Shown: positions 1 to 7,305, counted from the first letter of the stretch. The stretch: DNA of 10,383 nt from Ramlibacter sp. (GCA_026785815.1 JAJAZH010000106.1:1-10383); one strand, 5' to 3'. Made by a program: numbers and translations. The notes: generated by a model from the sequence alone, not told the origin.

Positions 1-58
1 GGACGGCGCCGACCTGCCAGGGGTCGGCCGCAGCCGCTGTGGATGAAACGATGGTCAT
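1..58 (-). CDS. thiG: ThiG, thiazole synthase, N-terminal fragment (cut by window edge)
   Basis: Only the first 19 codons lie in the window, reading MTIVSSTAAAADPWQVGAV. The ATG at 58-56 follows an AAGGA ribosome binding site (70-66) with 7 nt spacing, and begins 13 nt after the thiS stop. ThiG condenses 1-deoxyxylulose 5-phosphate, dehydroglycine (from ThiO) and ThiS thiocarboxylate into the thiazole phosphate carboxylate. The identification rests on position directly after thiS, which is the usual thiO-thiS-thiG order, and on the Asp-Pro segment that often precedes the first strand of ThiG. No catalytic residue is visible in this fragment, so the call is mainly contextual. Confidence 0.7.
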   Translation of the reverse strand, partial: MTIVSSTAAAADPWQVGAV

Positions 59-71
59 TGGATTTTCCTTG

Positions 72-305
72 TCAGCCGCCCACGATGGGCTGGAACAGGA
101 GCACCGCGTCGCCGTCCTGCAGCACGCGGGTCTCGCGTTGGCCGCGCGCCACGAACAGGCCGTTGACCGCGGTCGACACCTTGTTCGGCATATGGCCGAG
201 CGTGATGACCAGTGTGGCCAGCGTCGTGTCGGCCGGCACCGGATGCGGCTTGCCGTCGAGCGAGAGCGTGATTGTGATCGCGATCGTCGGCCGGGGCTCA
301 CCCAT
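72..305 (-). CDS. thiS: ThiS, sulfur-carrier protein for thiazole synthesis
   Basis: A 77-residue ubiquitin-like sulfur carrier. The C-terminal Gly-Gly (QPIVGG) is the diagnostic feature: ThiF adenylates it and it is converted to a thiocarboxylate that donates sulfur to ThiG. The body has the expected pattern: short beta strands (AITITLSLDGK), TLATLVITLG as the helix region, AVNGLFVARG, then the GDAVLLFQPIVGG tail. At 77 aa it is about ten residues longer than typical ThiS of about 66, the excess lying at the N-terminus. The ATG at 305-303 overlaps the thiO stop by 8 nt (ATGGGTGA), implying translational coupling. thiG follows after 13 nt. No thiF is in the window, so adenylation must be done by a protein encoded elsewhere, possibly MoeB/ThiF. 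Confidence 0.93.
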   Translation of the reverse strand: MGEPRPTIAITITLSLDGKPHPVPADTTLATLVITLGHMPNKVSTAVNGLFVARGQRETRVLQDGDAVLLFQPIVGG

Positions 306-1434
306 GGATCGGCTCCGGGTTGGAGCTTGCTGCCCGGTCCGGCTGCGGTGCCAGGCCGCATTCGCGCAGAGCGTCTTCGACCAGCGCGGGCGCGATCAGC
401 CAGCCATGGCGGAACAGACCGTTGATGCGAACCCGGCCCGCCGACACCTCCACATGCGGTTCGTTGTCCGGCAGCGCCGGCCGCAAGTTGACGTCGAGCC
501 GGTGGATTCGCGCTTCGGCCAGCGCGGGCAGCACGCTGTGCGCCGCCGACATCAATTCGACCGCGCTGCGCACCGACACCGGCGAGCGGTCTTCGCTCTC
601 GATCTCGCTGGCGCCGACCAGCACGATGTCGCCCGGTCGCGGCACCAGGTAGACCCGGTGCCGGGGATGCAGCAGCCGCACCGGACGCGTCAGGCCGTGG
701 CCGGGCGCGTGCAGCCAGGCGGTTTCGCCGCGAACGCCGCGAACCGGCACCTCAGGTCGGCTGCCGGTGCCGCGCACGTCGAATACAAGGTCGAAGCGCT
801 GCTGCGACCCATCGTCGAGTGCGAGCGAACCGGCATCGACCCGCGTGACGCGCCGTCTCCAGTTCCAGTGCACGTCAATCGCTTCGGCGTGCAGTGACTG
901 CATCGCGCCGATCGGGTCGATCTGCGCCTCGCCAGGCAACAGCCACGCATGCGCGGCGCCCTGCAGGGCCGGCTCCAGCTGCGCCAGCTCGGCCGGCGTC
1001 AACGGCAGCGCCGCAGGAGTTCCTGCCGGGGCGGACGCGAATCGGGCCAGCACCCGTTGCGCCGCGCCAAGATCGCTGCGATGGGCCAGCAGCAGGCTGC
1101 CGTCGGCGCGAAAGTGCGCTGGCGTGGCCATGCGCGACACGATGTCGCGCCACAGCGCGATCGAACGCCACCCCAGCTGCGCCACCTGCGGCGAGCTGGT
1201 GTCGAGTTCCGCCAGCGGGCTGAGCATTCCGGCGGCGCTGAAGCCGGCGGCTTGCCGGCCATCGAACGCCGGCGCCGCGGAGCCCGCAGGATCGAACACG
1301 CTCACCCGGTGCCCGGCGCGGCCGAGTTGCCACGCGAGCAGGCGGCCCAGCAGACCGGCGCCGGCGATCCCGATCGTCAACGCTGCGCTGGCAGCGACGC
1401 CCCGGTCGTGCTGCGTGGATGGGGCCAGATTCAT
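298..1434 (-). CDS. thiO: ThiO, FAD-dependent glycine oxidase
   Basis: 378 residues of the D-amino-acid oxidase (DAO) fold. ThiO oxidises glycine with O2 to the imine used by ThiG for the thiazole ring, so it marks an aerobic pathway (anaerobes use ThiH). The FAD-binding dinucleotide motif GAGLLG is at residues 25-30, after a roughly 19-residue polar N-terminal extension. AAGMLSPLAE follows, the region contacting the flavin in the family. Near the C-terminus, GLFRHGWLIAPAL (339-351) matches the conserved flavin-closing G-(Y/F)-R-H/N-G motif. The start is the ATG at 1434-1432, overlapping the SDR stop as ATGA; a longer open frame runs upstream through the SDR gene but lacks homology. The thiS start overlaps its stop. 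Other DAO-family oxidases are possible on sequence alone, but adjacency to thiS and thiG makes ThiO very likely. Confidence 0.93.
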   Translation of the reverse strand: MNLAPSTQHDRGVAASAALTIGIAGAGLLGRLLAWQLGRAGHRVSVFDPAGSAAPAFDGRQAAGFSAAGMLSPLAELDTSSPQVAQLGWRSIALWRDIVSRMATPAHFRADGSLLLAHRSDLGAAQRVLARFASAPAGTPAALPLTPAELAQLEPALQGAAHAWLLPGEAQIDPIGAMQSLHAEAIDVHWNWRRRVTRVDAGSLALDDGSQQRFDLVFDVRGTGSRPEVPVRGVRGETAWLHAPGHGLTRPVRLLHPRHRVYLVPRPGDIVLVGASEIESEDRSPVSVRSAVELMSAAHSVLPALAEARIHRLDVNLRPALPDNEPHVEVSAGRVRINGLFRHGWLIAPALVEDALRECGLAPQPDRAASSNPEPIHG

Positions 1435-2198
1435 TTCATCACCAGCCCACCGTCGACGAACAGCACCTGGCCGGTCATGAAACGGCTCCAGTCCGACGCC
1501 AGGAACAGCACCGGCCCGGCGACGTCCTGGGGCCGGGCGATGCGTCTCAAAGGCGTCGCGGCGATCAGCGACTCCCGGAATTCCTCGCGCGTCGCGCTGC
1601 TGCCCTGCGTCGGGTGCACCAGGCCCGGGGCCACGCAATTGACGCGGATGCCGAGCGGCCCCAGTTCCGCGGCCAGGTTGCGGCTGAAACCCACCAGCGC
1701 CGATTTCGCGGTGGTGTAGTCGTGGTACGGAATCACCGGCCGCTCGACCAGGTCGCTGACCAGGTTCACGATGCAGCCCTGCGCACGCTGTTTGAAGTGC
1801 GGCAGCAGGGCCCGGCAGACGTTGTAGGCGCCGCCGACGGCGCCGTCGAACTGCGCCTGGTAGTCGGACCAGGGCAGGTCGCTGAACAAGGTGCGGCGCT
1901 GCGGATCGAAGGCGTAGGGACGCAGGGCGTTGTTGACCACCACGTCGATGCGGCCCATCTCGGCCAGCGCCTGCTCCACCATGGCCTGCACCGCCGGCGC
2001 CGAGCCGACGTCGGCTGGCACCGCCCAGGCATCGCCACCGGCAGCCTTGCAATGCGCCACGACCTCGCTGGCAGCGGCTTCGTTGCTCAGGTAGTTCACG
2101 ATCACGGCAGCGCCTTCGGCCGCGAATGCTTGCGCAATCGCCGCGCCGATGCCGCGGCTGGCGCCGGTCACGAGCACCACCTTGCCGTCGAAGTTCAT
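1431..2198 (-). CDS. Short-chain dehydrogenase/reductase (FabG-like SDR) in thiamin operon
   Basis: 255 residues, the full length of a classical SDR. Seen: the nucleotide motif TGASRGIG (11-18), the acidic turn PADVGS (61-66), NNAL (89-92, where the usual motif is NNAG), the catalytic Ser148 (NLVSDL), Tyr161 and Lys165 (YTTAK), PGLVHP after the active site, and a C-terminal VDGG. The NY after the second strand (VIVNYLS) resembles FabG-type NADP(H) enzymes, but cofactor choice is inferred. A generic tool would call this a 3-oxoacyl-ACP reductase. Its place between the importer's binding protein (13 nt upstream) and thiO (ATGA overlap) argues instead for a thiamin-linked alcohol/aldehyde reduction, possibly the last step after LuxE and LuxC. 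The substrate cannot be read from sequence. Confidence 0.92.
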   Translation of the reverse strand: MNFDGKVVLVTGASRGIGAAIAQAFAAEGAAVIVNYLSNEAAASEVVAHCKAAGGDAWAVPADVGSAPAVQAMVEQALAEMGRIDVVVNNALRPYAFDPQRRTLFSDLPWSDYQAQFDGAVGGAYNVCRALLPHFKQRAQGCIVNLVSDLVERPVIPYHDYTTAKSALVGFSRNLAAELGPLGIRVNCVAPGLVHPTQGSSATREEFRESLIAATPLRRIARPQDVAGPVLFLASDWSRFMTGQVLFVDGGLVMK

Positions 2199-2211
2199 GC
2201 GGGTGCCACTT

Positions 2212-3216
2212 CTATTTCGGCGGCAGCAGGTCGGCGCCGACCACGGCGGAAACCTTGATCTCGCGCTCGATCAGGCCGAGCTTGCGATAGGCGTCGGCCG
2301 CCTTCTGCAGCGAGTCGAGATCGAACGCGCCCAGGCCGCTGCGGCGCGTGGTCTCCGACACGGTCGCCGCGTTGCGCAGGCGGATCACCTCGAGGTTGAT
2401 CGCCCGGTCGCTGCCATCGATCGCGTGCTTCACCGCCAGTGTCGCGGCCTCTTCGGGGTTGGCGATCATCCAGGCCGCGCTGTCCCGGTAGGCCTTCAGG
2501 AAGCGCCGCAGCACCGCCTTCTTCTGCTGGTAGACCGGCTCGCGCACCACGAACAGGTCGCTCGACACGTTCAGGTAATCGCGCACTTCCATCACATCGA
2601 CGTCGCCGACGCCCTTGCGCCGGCCGACCAGCAGGCCGGTGTCGGTGGCCGCGGTCGCGTCGACCTGGCCTTGCAGCAGCGGCGCGAAGTTCAGCAGCCC
2701 GGTGACGACGATGGTGACATCGGATTCGGCCAGGCCGGCCTGGTGCAGCAACACCAGCAGGTTCTGGCGGGTGCCGCTCGACAGGCTGTAGACGCCGATC
2801 TTCTTGCCCTTGAGGTCGGCCGGCCGCTTGATGTTGCTGGACTTGAGCGACACCACGCTGAACACGTTCTGCGGGTAGATGTCGTAGATCGCGCGCAGCT
2901 TCTCACCCTTGTCCAGCGCCGTGAACAGCGAGCCGGGATCGGTGAAGGCGACGTCCGCCTGGCCGGTGAGGATGTTGCGGATCGCGTCGCCGCCGCCGGC
3001 TCCCGACACATAGGCCAGGTCGATGCCGTTGGCTTTGAAGAAACCTTTGTCGGGCTCGGCCAGCAGGTGCGTGATCTCGCTGATCGGCTTGCTCCATCCG
3101 GCCACGGTCAGCTTGTCCAGCGGCGGGCCGGCCGCCATCGCGACGGGCGCGCCCGCCAGTCCGAGCAGCGCGCCGGTGGTCAGCAACGCCGTCCGGCGCG
3201 AGATGTGATGGTTCAT
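2212..3216 (-). CDS. ABC importer substrate-binding protein, NMT1/THI5-like (ThiY-type or relative)
   Basis: 334 residues, periplasmic binding protein of the NMT1/THI5-like (SsuA/ThiY/TauA) group. The N-terminus is a twin-arginine-like signal: SRRTALL at 6-12, a hydrophobic stretch, and a likely cleavage after Ala28 (AMA). The mature protein begins LTVAGWSKPISE, followed by KGFFKANGIDLAYV, GGGDAIRNILTGQADVAFTDPG and ADLKGKKIGVYSLSSGT, all typical of this fold. The permease and ATPase are directly upstream in the operon. ThiY relatives bind pyrimidine precursors of thiamin, but here the residues after strand 1 (WSKPISEITH) do not follow the DW-P-N-H pattern I associate with ThiY/Thi5, so the ligand may differ. 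The start chosen is ATG 3216, with AAAGG 7 nt upstream. ATG 3231 overlaps the permease stop as ATGA and would add five residues. Confidence 0.9.
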   Translation of the reverse strand: MNHHISRRTALLTTGALLGLAGAPVAMAAGPPLDKLTVAGWSKPISEITHLLAEPDKGFFKANGIDLAYVSGAGGGDAIRNILTGQADVAFTDPGSLFTALDKGEKLRAIYDIYPQNVFSVVSLKSSNIKRPADLKGKKIGVYSLSSGTRQNLLVLLHQAGLAESDVTIVVTGLLNFAPLLQGQVDATAATDTGLLVGRRKGVGDVDVMEVRDYLNVSSDLFVVREPVYQQKKAVLRRFLKAYRDSAAWMIANPEEAATLAVKHAIDGSDRAINLEVIRLRNAATVSETTRRSGLGAFDLDSLQKAADAYRKLGLIEREIKVSAVVGADLLPPK

Positions 3217-3227
3217 TTTTGGGCCTT

Positions 3228-3995
3228 TCATGAGAGTCGGGTATAGGGCAGGAGCAAGCGCCTCTCGAGCGCGACCGCCAGTTGGTACAGCAGCATGCCG
3301 AGCGCGGCGATCAGCACCAGCACGGCAAACATCAGCGGCGTATCCATCATTCCCTGCGAGGCGATGATCAGGGCACCGAGCCCCTGGCTGGCGCCGATGA
3401 ATTCGCCCACCACCGCGCCGACCAGCGCCAGCACCACCGCCACCCGCAGGCCGGCCAGGATGCCGGGCAGGCCGGACGGCAGCTTCAGTCGCCACAGGGT
3501 CTGGCGCCGGGTCGCGCCCAGCATCCGGAACAGCTCCAGCCGCTGCGGGTCGACCTGCCGCAGCGCGGTCACGGTGTTTTCCATCAGCGGGAAAAAGCAG
3601 ATCAGGGCCGTGATCACAATCGTCGACGTCATGCCGAAACCGAACCACACGATGAACAGCGGCATCAACGCCAGCTTGGGGATCACCTGGCTGACCACGA
3701 TGTAAGGCTTGAGCAGGCGGTCGAGCAGCGGCGATTCGGCCATCAGGACGCCGCTGCCGAAACCGGCCAGGCATCCGAGCAACAGGCCCAGCACCAGTTC
3801 GATGCTGGTGGCACGCAGGTGCGGCCACAGGTAGCCGCTGGCCAGGCCGTTCCAGAGCGAGCGGGCGATCGCCGAGGGCGCCGGCAGCACCAGGGCGGAC
3901 ACGCCGGAGGCGCGCGACCCCAGCTCCCACGCGCCCAGCAGGCCGATCAGCAGCGCGACCGAAGCGATCCGGGTGGAGCTGGGCGACAGTGTCAT
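3228..3995 (-). CDS. ABC importer permease (ThiX/SsuC/TauC type)
   Basis: 255 residues, about six hydrophobic membrane segments (for example 11-25, 66-85, 107-119, 124-137, 184-205, 221-240). The cytoplasmic EAA loop that docks onto the ATPase is visible as ELFRMLGATRRQTLWRLKLP (154-173), with the conserved Gly160 and the Leu-Pro at 172-173. SALVLPAPS near the N-terminus is a common feature of this permease family (BPD_transp_1). The ATG at 3995-3993 overlaps the ATPase stop (ATGA). One permease gene is present, so the channel is probably a homodimer. The larger open frame extending upstream to 6311 is just frame continuity through two other genes. Family members move sulfonates, nitrate, taurine or thiamin pyrimidines; only the operon context points to a thiamin precursor. 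Confidence 0.92.
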   Translation of the reverse strand: MTLSPSSTRIASVALLIGLLGAWELGSRASGVSALVLPAPSAIARSLWNGLASGYLWPHLRATSIELVLGLLLGCLAGFGSGVLMAESPLLDRLLKPYIVVSQVIPKLALMPLFIVWFGFGMTSTIVITALICFFPLMENTVTALRQVDPQRLELFRMLGATRRQTLWRLKLPSGLPGILAGLRVAVVLALVGAVVGEFIGASQGLGALIIASQGMMDTPLMFAVLVLIAALGMLLYQLAVALERRLLLPYTRLS

Positions 3996-4738
3996 GCGGT
4001 GGCCAGGTCCATGGCAGCCCGCACCCGCTCGCAGTGGCGATTGAAGCTGGCGCCGTAGCGCAACGCCGGCAGCCGCGGCTTGCCGACATCGACTTCCATG
4101 TTTTCGACGATGCGGCCGCGGTCCATCACTGCGACGCGGTCCCCGAGGTACACGGCTTCGGCGATGTCGTGCGTCACGAACAGCACCGTGGTGCGGCGCA
4201 GGCTGCACATCTGCAGCAGGTCGTCCTGCAATTCGCCGCGCGTGATCGCATCCAGCGCCGCGAACGGCTCGTCCATCAGCAACAGGGCGGGCTCCAGCAC
4301 CAGGGCCCGGGCCAGGGCCACCCGGCTTTGCTGGCCGCCCGACAGCTGGCGCGGAAAATGGCCCGAATAGTCCGCCAGTCCGAGCAGCTCCAGCAGTTGC
4401 CTGGCCTGGTCGATTTCCTCGGGCGTCGGCGGATGCTGAAGCGACACCGGCAGCAGCACGTTGTCGATCACGCGATGCCAGTCGAGCAGCGTCGGTGACT
4501 GGAACACGAAGCCCAGCTGCGGTCCCGGCGCAAGCAATTGCCGTCCGCGCAGGCGAATGCGGCCGGTGTCGGGCTGCAGCAGGCCCGCCGCCAGCTTGAG
4601 CAAGGTGGTCTTGCCGCAGCCGCTGCGCCCGACCAGGCAATGGAACTCGCCTTCGTCGATGCGCCAGTCGACCGCGCGCACCACCGGCGGCCAGCCCGGA
4701 TAGGTGAAGCTCACGTTGTCGATGTCGAGAAAGCTCAA
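3992..4738 (-). CDS. ABC importer ATP-binding protein (ThiZ/SsuB/TauB type)
   Basis: 248 residues with every ABC ATPase motif: Walker A GRSGCGKTT (37-45), Q-loop Gln80 (FVFQSPTLLDW), signature LSGGQ (132-136), Walker B LLLMDE (152-157) and the H-loop His190 (FVTHD). The FQSPTLLDW stretch is common in the nitrate/sulfonate/taurine and ThiZ importer group. The start is TTG at 4738-4736 (peptide MSFLDIDNVSF). It is preceded by AGGA at 4749-4746, 7 nt away, which overlaps the luxC stop codon TAG. It ends in an ATGA overlap with the permease gene. It energises uptake by the permease and binding protein encoded next. The substrate is unknown, and a thiamin-precursor role comes from context. Confidence 0.94.
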   Translation of the reverse strand: MSFLDIDNVSFTYPGWPPVVRAVDWRIDEGEFHCLVGRSGCGKTTLLKLAAGLLQPDTGRIRLRGRQLLAPGPQLGFVFQSPTLLDWHRVIDNVLLPVSLQHPPTPEEIDQARQLLELLGLADYSGHFPRQLSGGQQSRVALARALVLEPALLLMDEPFAALDAITRGELQDDLLQMCSLRRTTVLFVTHDIAEAVYLGDRVAVMDRGRIVENMEVDVGKPRLPALRYGASFNRHCERVRAAMDLATA

Positions 4739-4745
4739 GGGCGAT

Positions 4746-4750
4746 TCCTA
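4746..4750 (-). promoter_or_regulatory. Ribosome binding site for the TTG-started ABC ATPase gene
   Basis: TAGGA reads both as the stop codon of the acyl reductase gene (TAG, 4750-4748) and as the Shine-Dalgarno core AGGA (4749-4746). It lies 7 nt from the TTG at 4738. It supports the TTG start, since no ATG is suitably placed, and implies that ribosomes ending luxC translation restart here. Confidence 0.65.
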
Positions 4751-6208
4751 ATCCGCGTAAGGGGCCAGCCGGTCGGCGGCGAGCTCGGCCGACTGCTCGA
4801 TCTTGACCATCCGCACCAGGTCCAGCAGGTTGAAGCGGCCGTCGTGATGCCAGCCGGCCTCCGGTGACGTCATGGCGCCGAGGGCGGCGATGCGAGTCGC
4901 CCCCGCGGCGCCTAGCAACTGCGACAGCTGAAACAGGCGCGCTGGCGCGACCGCCAGGCCGGCGGTCTGCAGGTAAGCGCGGCTGGCTCCGAGCTGCGGG
5001 ACCACGTCTTCCAGCGCATCGACCGCCACCACCTCGATGCTGCGGTTCAGCGCCGTCGGAGCCAGCGGGCGCAGTCGCTCCGAATACGCCACGCCCCAGG
5101 CCGCGTCGGCGTCGCCGATCAAGCCGCCGGCGTCTGAAGACAGCGAATGCAGCGCGCGCTGTTGCCGCCAGCCGGCGACAGCGGCGGCGTCTTCCAGCGC
5201 GAGCGGCCGGCGCGGGAAGCGGTGCTGCAGGTTGGCAAGCTCGCTGGCGAGGTGTTGCGCGAACTCGCGCGGCGAGACCGGGCCGCCCCGTTCGACATAG
5301 AACACATGCGGCGAATAGCAGCCCTGCTGGTCGTAGCGCGTCACGTCGTGGGCCGCCAGGCGCGCGGTCGCCGGCGCGCGCAGCGTGTCGAGGGCTTCCC
5401 GGCCCACCAGGGCGAAGCCCAGCTTGTGGCCGAACGGCAGCAAGCGGGTCGTCACCGGCAGCTGCCGGCGGATCGCGTCCAGCGCATCGTTGCCGCCGTA
5501 AGCCAGTACCGTATCGGCCTCGGCAAAGAGCGTCGCCGCCTGGGCCTCGTCGCCGCCTTTCCACCAGACCACGGCCAGGCAATCGGCCAGCGGCGGGTGC
5601 ACCTCGGCCAGCAGGCGCGCGAACAGGCCGGCAAAGACCGGTTCCGAACTCGCGAGTTTTCCGACGCTGCCGGCCTTGACCAGCAAGCCGCAGACCAGGC
5701 TCCACAAGGCGAGCGCGGGCACGTTGCCAGCCCAGCTGTGCACCAGCAGTTCGGGTCCGAACGCTTTTGCCAGGCCGCCCTTGGGACGCGGCTGGAATTC
5801 GTCCAGCATCTTCGGGTTCGCGAAGTCCTCGGCGACGAAGCGCTGCAGCTGCGGCGCTCGGAACGTCTTGAACAACGAGGTCAGCCCCAGCCGCACCATT
5901 TCCGCGTCGTACCCGGTGACGATGGGCAGCAACTGATCGCACTGCTGGCGGTACGGGTCGGACGGATCGAGCAGGCGGGCGATTGCGGTATCCACCACCG
6001 CCACGATCTGCGACACCGTCATGGTTTTCAGGTGCAGCCGGCTGGCCTGGCGGACCCGGCCGGCGAGTTGCCTGGTCTGCTCGGGCGTCAGGACCGGCAG
6101 CGCGACTTCCAGCCGCTTGCCAGCCGACTCGAAGACGAGCGTCTGGAATTGCAGCTGCGCTGTGGCGAGGCCTGGCAGGTAACCGGCAACGGCGTGCAGC
6201 GTGGTCAT
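4748..6208 (-). CDS. LuxC-family acyl reductase (NADPH-dependent, aldehyde-forming)
   Basis: 486 residues, matching the usual size of LuxC (about 480). LuxC takes an activated acyl group onto a cysteine and reduces it with NADPH to the aldehyde. Seen: LLVHSWAGNVPALALWSLV (154-172), the GNVP nucleotide-side motif of the aldehyde dehydrogenase-like fold; SVGKLASSEP (181-190), equivalent to the K/R-L-S-S segment; a second nucleotide-region strand TVLAYGGNDALD (233-244); and the catalytic cysteine Cys297 in QQGCYSPHVFYVE, matching the C-x-S-P-x-x-x-F signature of the family. It begins in an ATGA overlap with the luxE-like gene, so the two products are probably made together, as in the LuxC-LuxE complex. 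No luxA/luxB luciferase genes are present. In this operon the acyl group is unlikely to be a fatty acid; a carboxylated thiamin precursor is my inference. Confidence 0.9.
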   Translation of the reverse strand: MTTLHAVAGYLPGLATAQLQFQTLVFESAGKRLEVALPVLTPEQTRQLAGRVRQASRLHLKTMTVSQIVAVVDTAIARLLDPSDPYRQQCDQLLPIVTGYDAEMVRLGLTSLFKTFRAPQLQRFVAEDFANPKMLDEFQPRPKGGLAKAFGPELLVHSWAGNVPALALWSLVCGLLVKAGSVGKLASSEPVFAGLFARLLAEVHPPLADCLAVVWWKGGDEAQAATLFAEADTVLAYGGNDALDAIRRQLPVTTRLLPFGHKLGFALVGREALDTLRAPATARLAAHDVTRYDQQGCYSPHVFYVERGGPVSPREFAQHLASELANLQHRFPRRPLALEDAAAVAGWRQQRALHSLSSDAGGLIGDADAAWGVAYSERLRPLAPTALNRSIEVVAVDALEDVVPQLGASRAYLQTAGLAVAPARLFQLSQLLGAAGATRIAALGAMTSPEAGWHHDGRFNLLDLVRMVKIEQSAELAADRLAPYAD

Positions 6209-7305
6209 GCGGCGGCGGCCCGGATGAATTCCTCGACCGCCAGCGAGCAGCCTCGTGCCTGCGCGCCATCGGCCCGACCGAGCAGCAGGAAGCCGCCCGG
6301 CACGGTGACACCGACGTCCTCGGTCAGGATGGTGGTCACCGAGTTGAAGTTGGCCAGGTCGCAGTGGACCAGGATGCCGCGCTCGCCTGGCGCGACCTCG
6401 CGGCCGGTCAGCGGATCGACCACGCGCGAGCGGATCCAGTGCGGCCCGGACTTCACCGACGGGACCGTCGCATTGCCGGCGTCGTAGAACTGCGTGCTCA
6501 GCTCCGTCATGCCGTACATGTTGATGCACAGGGCTCGCTCAACGCCAAGCGCCGCCGACAGCGTCTGGTAGAAATTCTCCAGCGGCAGTTCGCGCGACTG
6601 CCCCTTGTAGCCGCCGGTGTCCAGCACCCGGCTGCCGGCGGGCAGGCGAACCGACAGCTCGCGCTGCCGCAGTGCGTCGAGCAGGTGCACGAAGCTGGCG
6701 CTGGCGCCGAGCAGCGCCAGCGGCGTTGCGCTGTGCGCGGCCCGTTCCAGCGCTGCGCAGGCCGCGTCGGCGTCCAGGCCATCTGGCCCGACCAGAGAGG
6801 CGCTGTCCGCCGTGCCGAATTCCCGCACCGCGAGCGCCAGGTAATGGGCCAGCGACGAGTTGGGCAGCGCGACCTCGTCCGGAAACAGGATGCCCATTCG
6901 CATCCTGGACTGGCCCTGCATGAAGCGGTGCGCGAAATTGCGCGTCATCGAACTGTCGTACACCGCCAGCGTCGGGTGATGGTGCCGGCCCTTCAGCTCG
7001 CTGCGCGTGGTGCCAGAGGTCATGAACACGCGATCCGAGCTTGCCGGAGCCGCACAACGCAATTCCAGTTCCTTGAAGGCGTCGATCGGCACGGCCGGGA
7101 TGTCGCTCCAGCGCCTGACGTTGCGCAGCGTCAGGCCGCGCTGCTGGCAGAACCGGCGCAGAGGCGGGTTGTGAGTGAACTGGTACGCGAACAGCTGCAG
7201 CGCCAGCCGGTCGAACTGCTCGTCGCTGGCGCTGTCCTGCGCAATGAACGCCAGGACAGCGGAGACGATCTCGCCGGCGGTCATGACTGCTGGGGGATTC
7301 GTCAT
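6205..7305 (-). CDS. LuxE-family acyl-activating protein (acyl-protein synthetase)
   Basis: 366 residues, close to the 370 of luminous-bacteria LuxE. LuxE activates a carboxylic acid with ATP to an acyl-AMP and holds it as a thioester before handing it to LuxC. Seen: PIDAFKELEL (73-82); the adenylate-forming phosphate loop MTSGTTRSELKG (95-106); DTGGYKG (229-235); YGMTEL (264-269), the aromatic-GxTE motif of adenylate-forming enzymes; and LLGRADGAQARGCSLAVEE (341-359), corresponding to the GR-DG---RG hinge. Cys353 lies in the position near the C-terminus where LuxE carries its acyl group, so it is the candidate thioester cysteine. The ATG at 7305 abuts the thiD stop (TGAATG); an internal ATG at 7284 is an alternative. 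It ends in an ATGA overlap with the luxC-like gene. The substrate is unknown. Confidence 0.88.
   Translation of the reverse strand: MTNPPAVMTAGEIVSAVLAFIAQDSASDEQFDRLALQLFAYQFTHNPPLRRFCQQRGLTLRNVRRWSDIPAVPIDAFKELELRCAAPASSDRVFMTSGTTRSELKGRHHHPTLAVYDSSMTRNFAHRFMQGQSRMRMGILFPDEVALPNSSLAHYLALAVREFGTADSASLVGPDGLDADAACAALERAAHSATPLALLGASASFVHLLDALRQRELSVRLPAGSRVLDTGGYKGQSRELPLENFYQTLSAALGVERALCINMYGMTELSTQFYDAGNATVPSVKSGPHWIRSRVVDPLTGREVAPGERGILVHCDLANFNSVTTILTEDVGVTVPGGFLLLGRADGAQARGCSLAVEEFIRAAAA

Noticed and set aside
43..897. 284-codon plus-strand open frame opposite thiS and thiO
   Set aside because: It is antisense to thiS and thiO, whose family motifs are unambiguous.
1431..2198. SDR as the housekeeping 3-oxoacyl-ACP reductase FabG
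   Set aside because: No fatty-acid synthesis genes are nearby, the NNAG motif is altered, and it is coupled by overlap to thiO.
2149..3246. 365-codon plus-strand open frame opposite the binding protein
   Set aside because: It is a shadow of the binding-protein gene, with no recognisable motif and biased composition.
3228..6311. 1027-codon minus-strand open frame covering permease, ATPase and part of LuxC
   Set aside because: Only its last 255 codons show homology (permease). The rest is frame continuity in GC-rich DNA, rich in Arg/Ala/Pro, and runs across better-supported genes.
4748..7305. luxE/luxC-like pair as part of a bioluminescence system
   Set aside because: There are no luxA, luxB or luxD genes, and the pair is translationally locked into a thiamin operon behind a TPP riboswitch.
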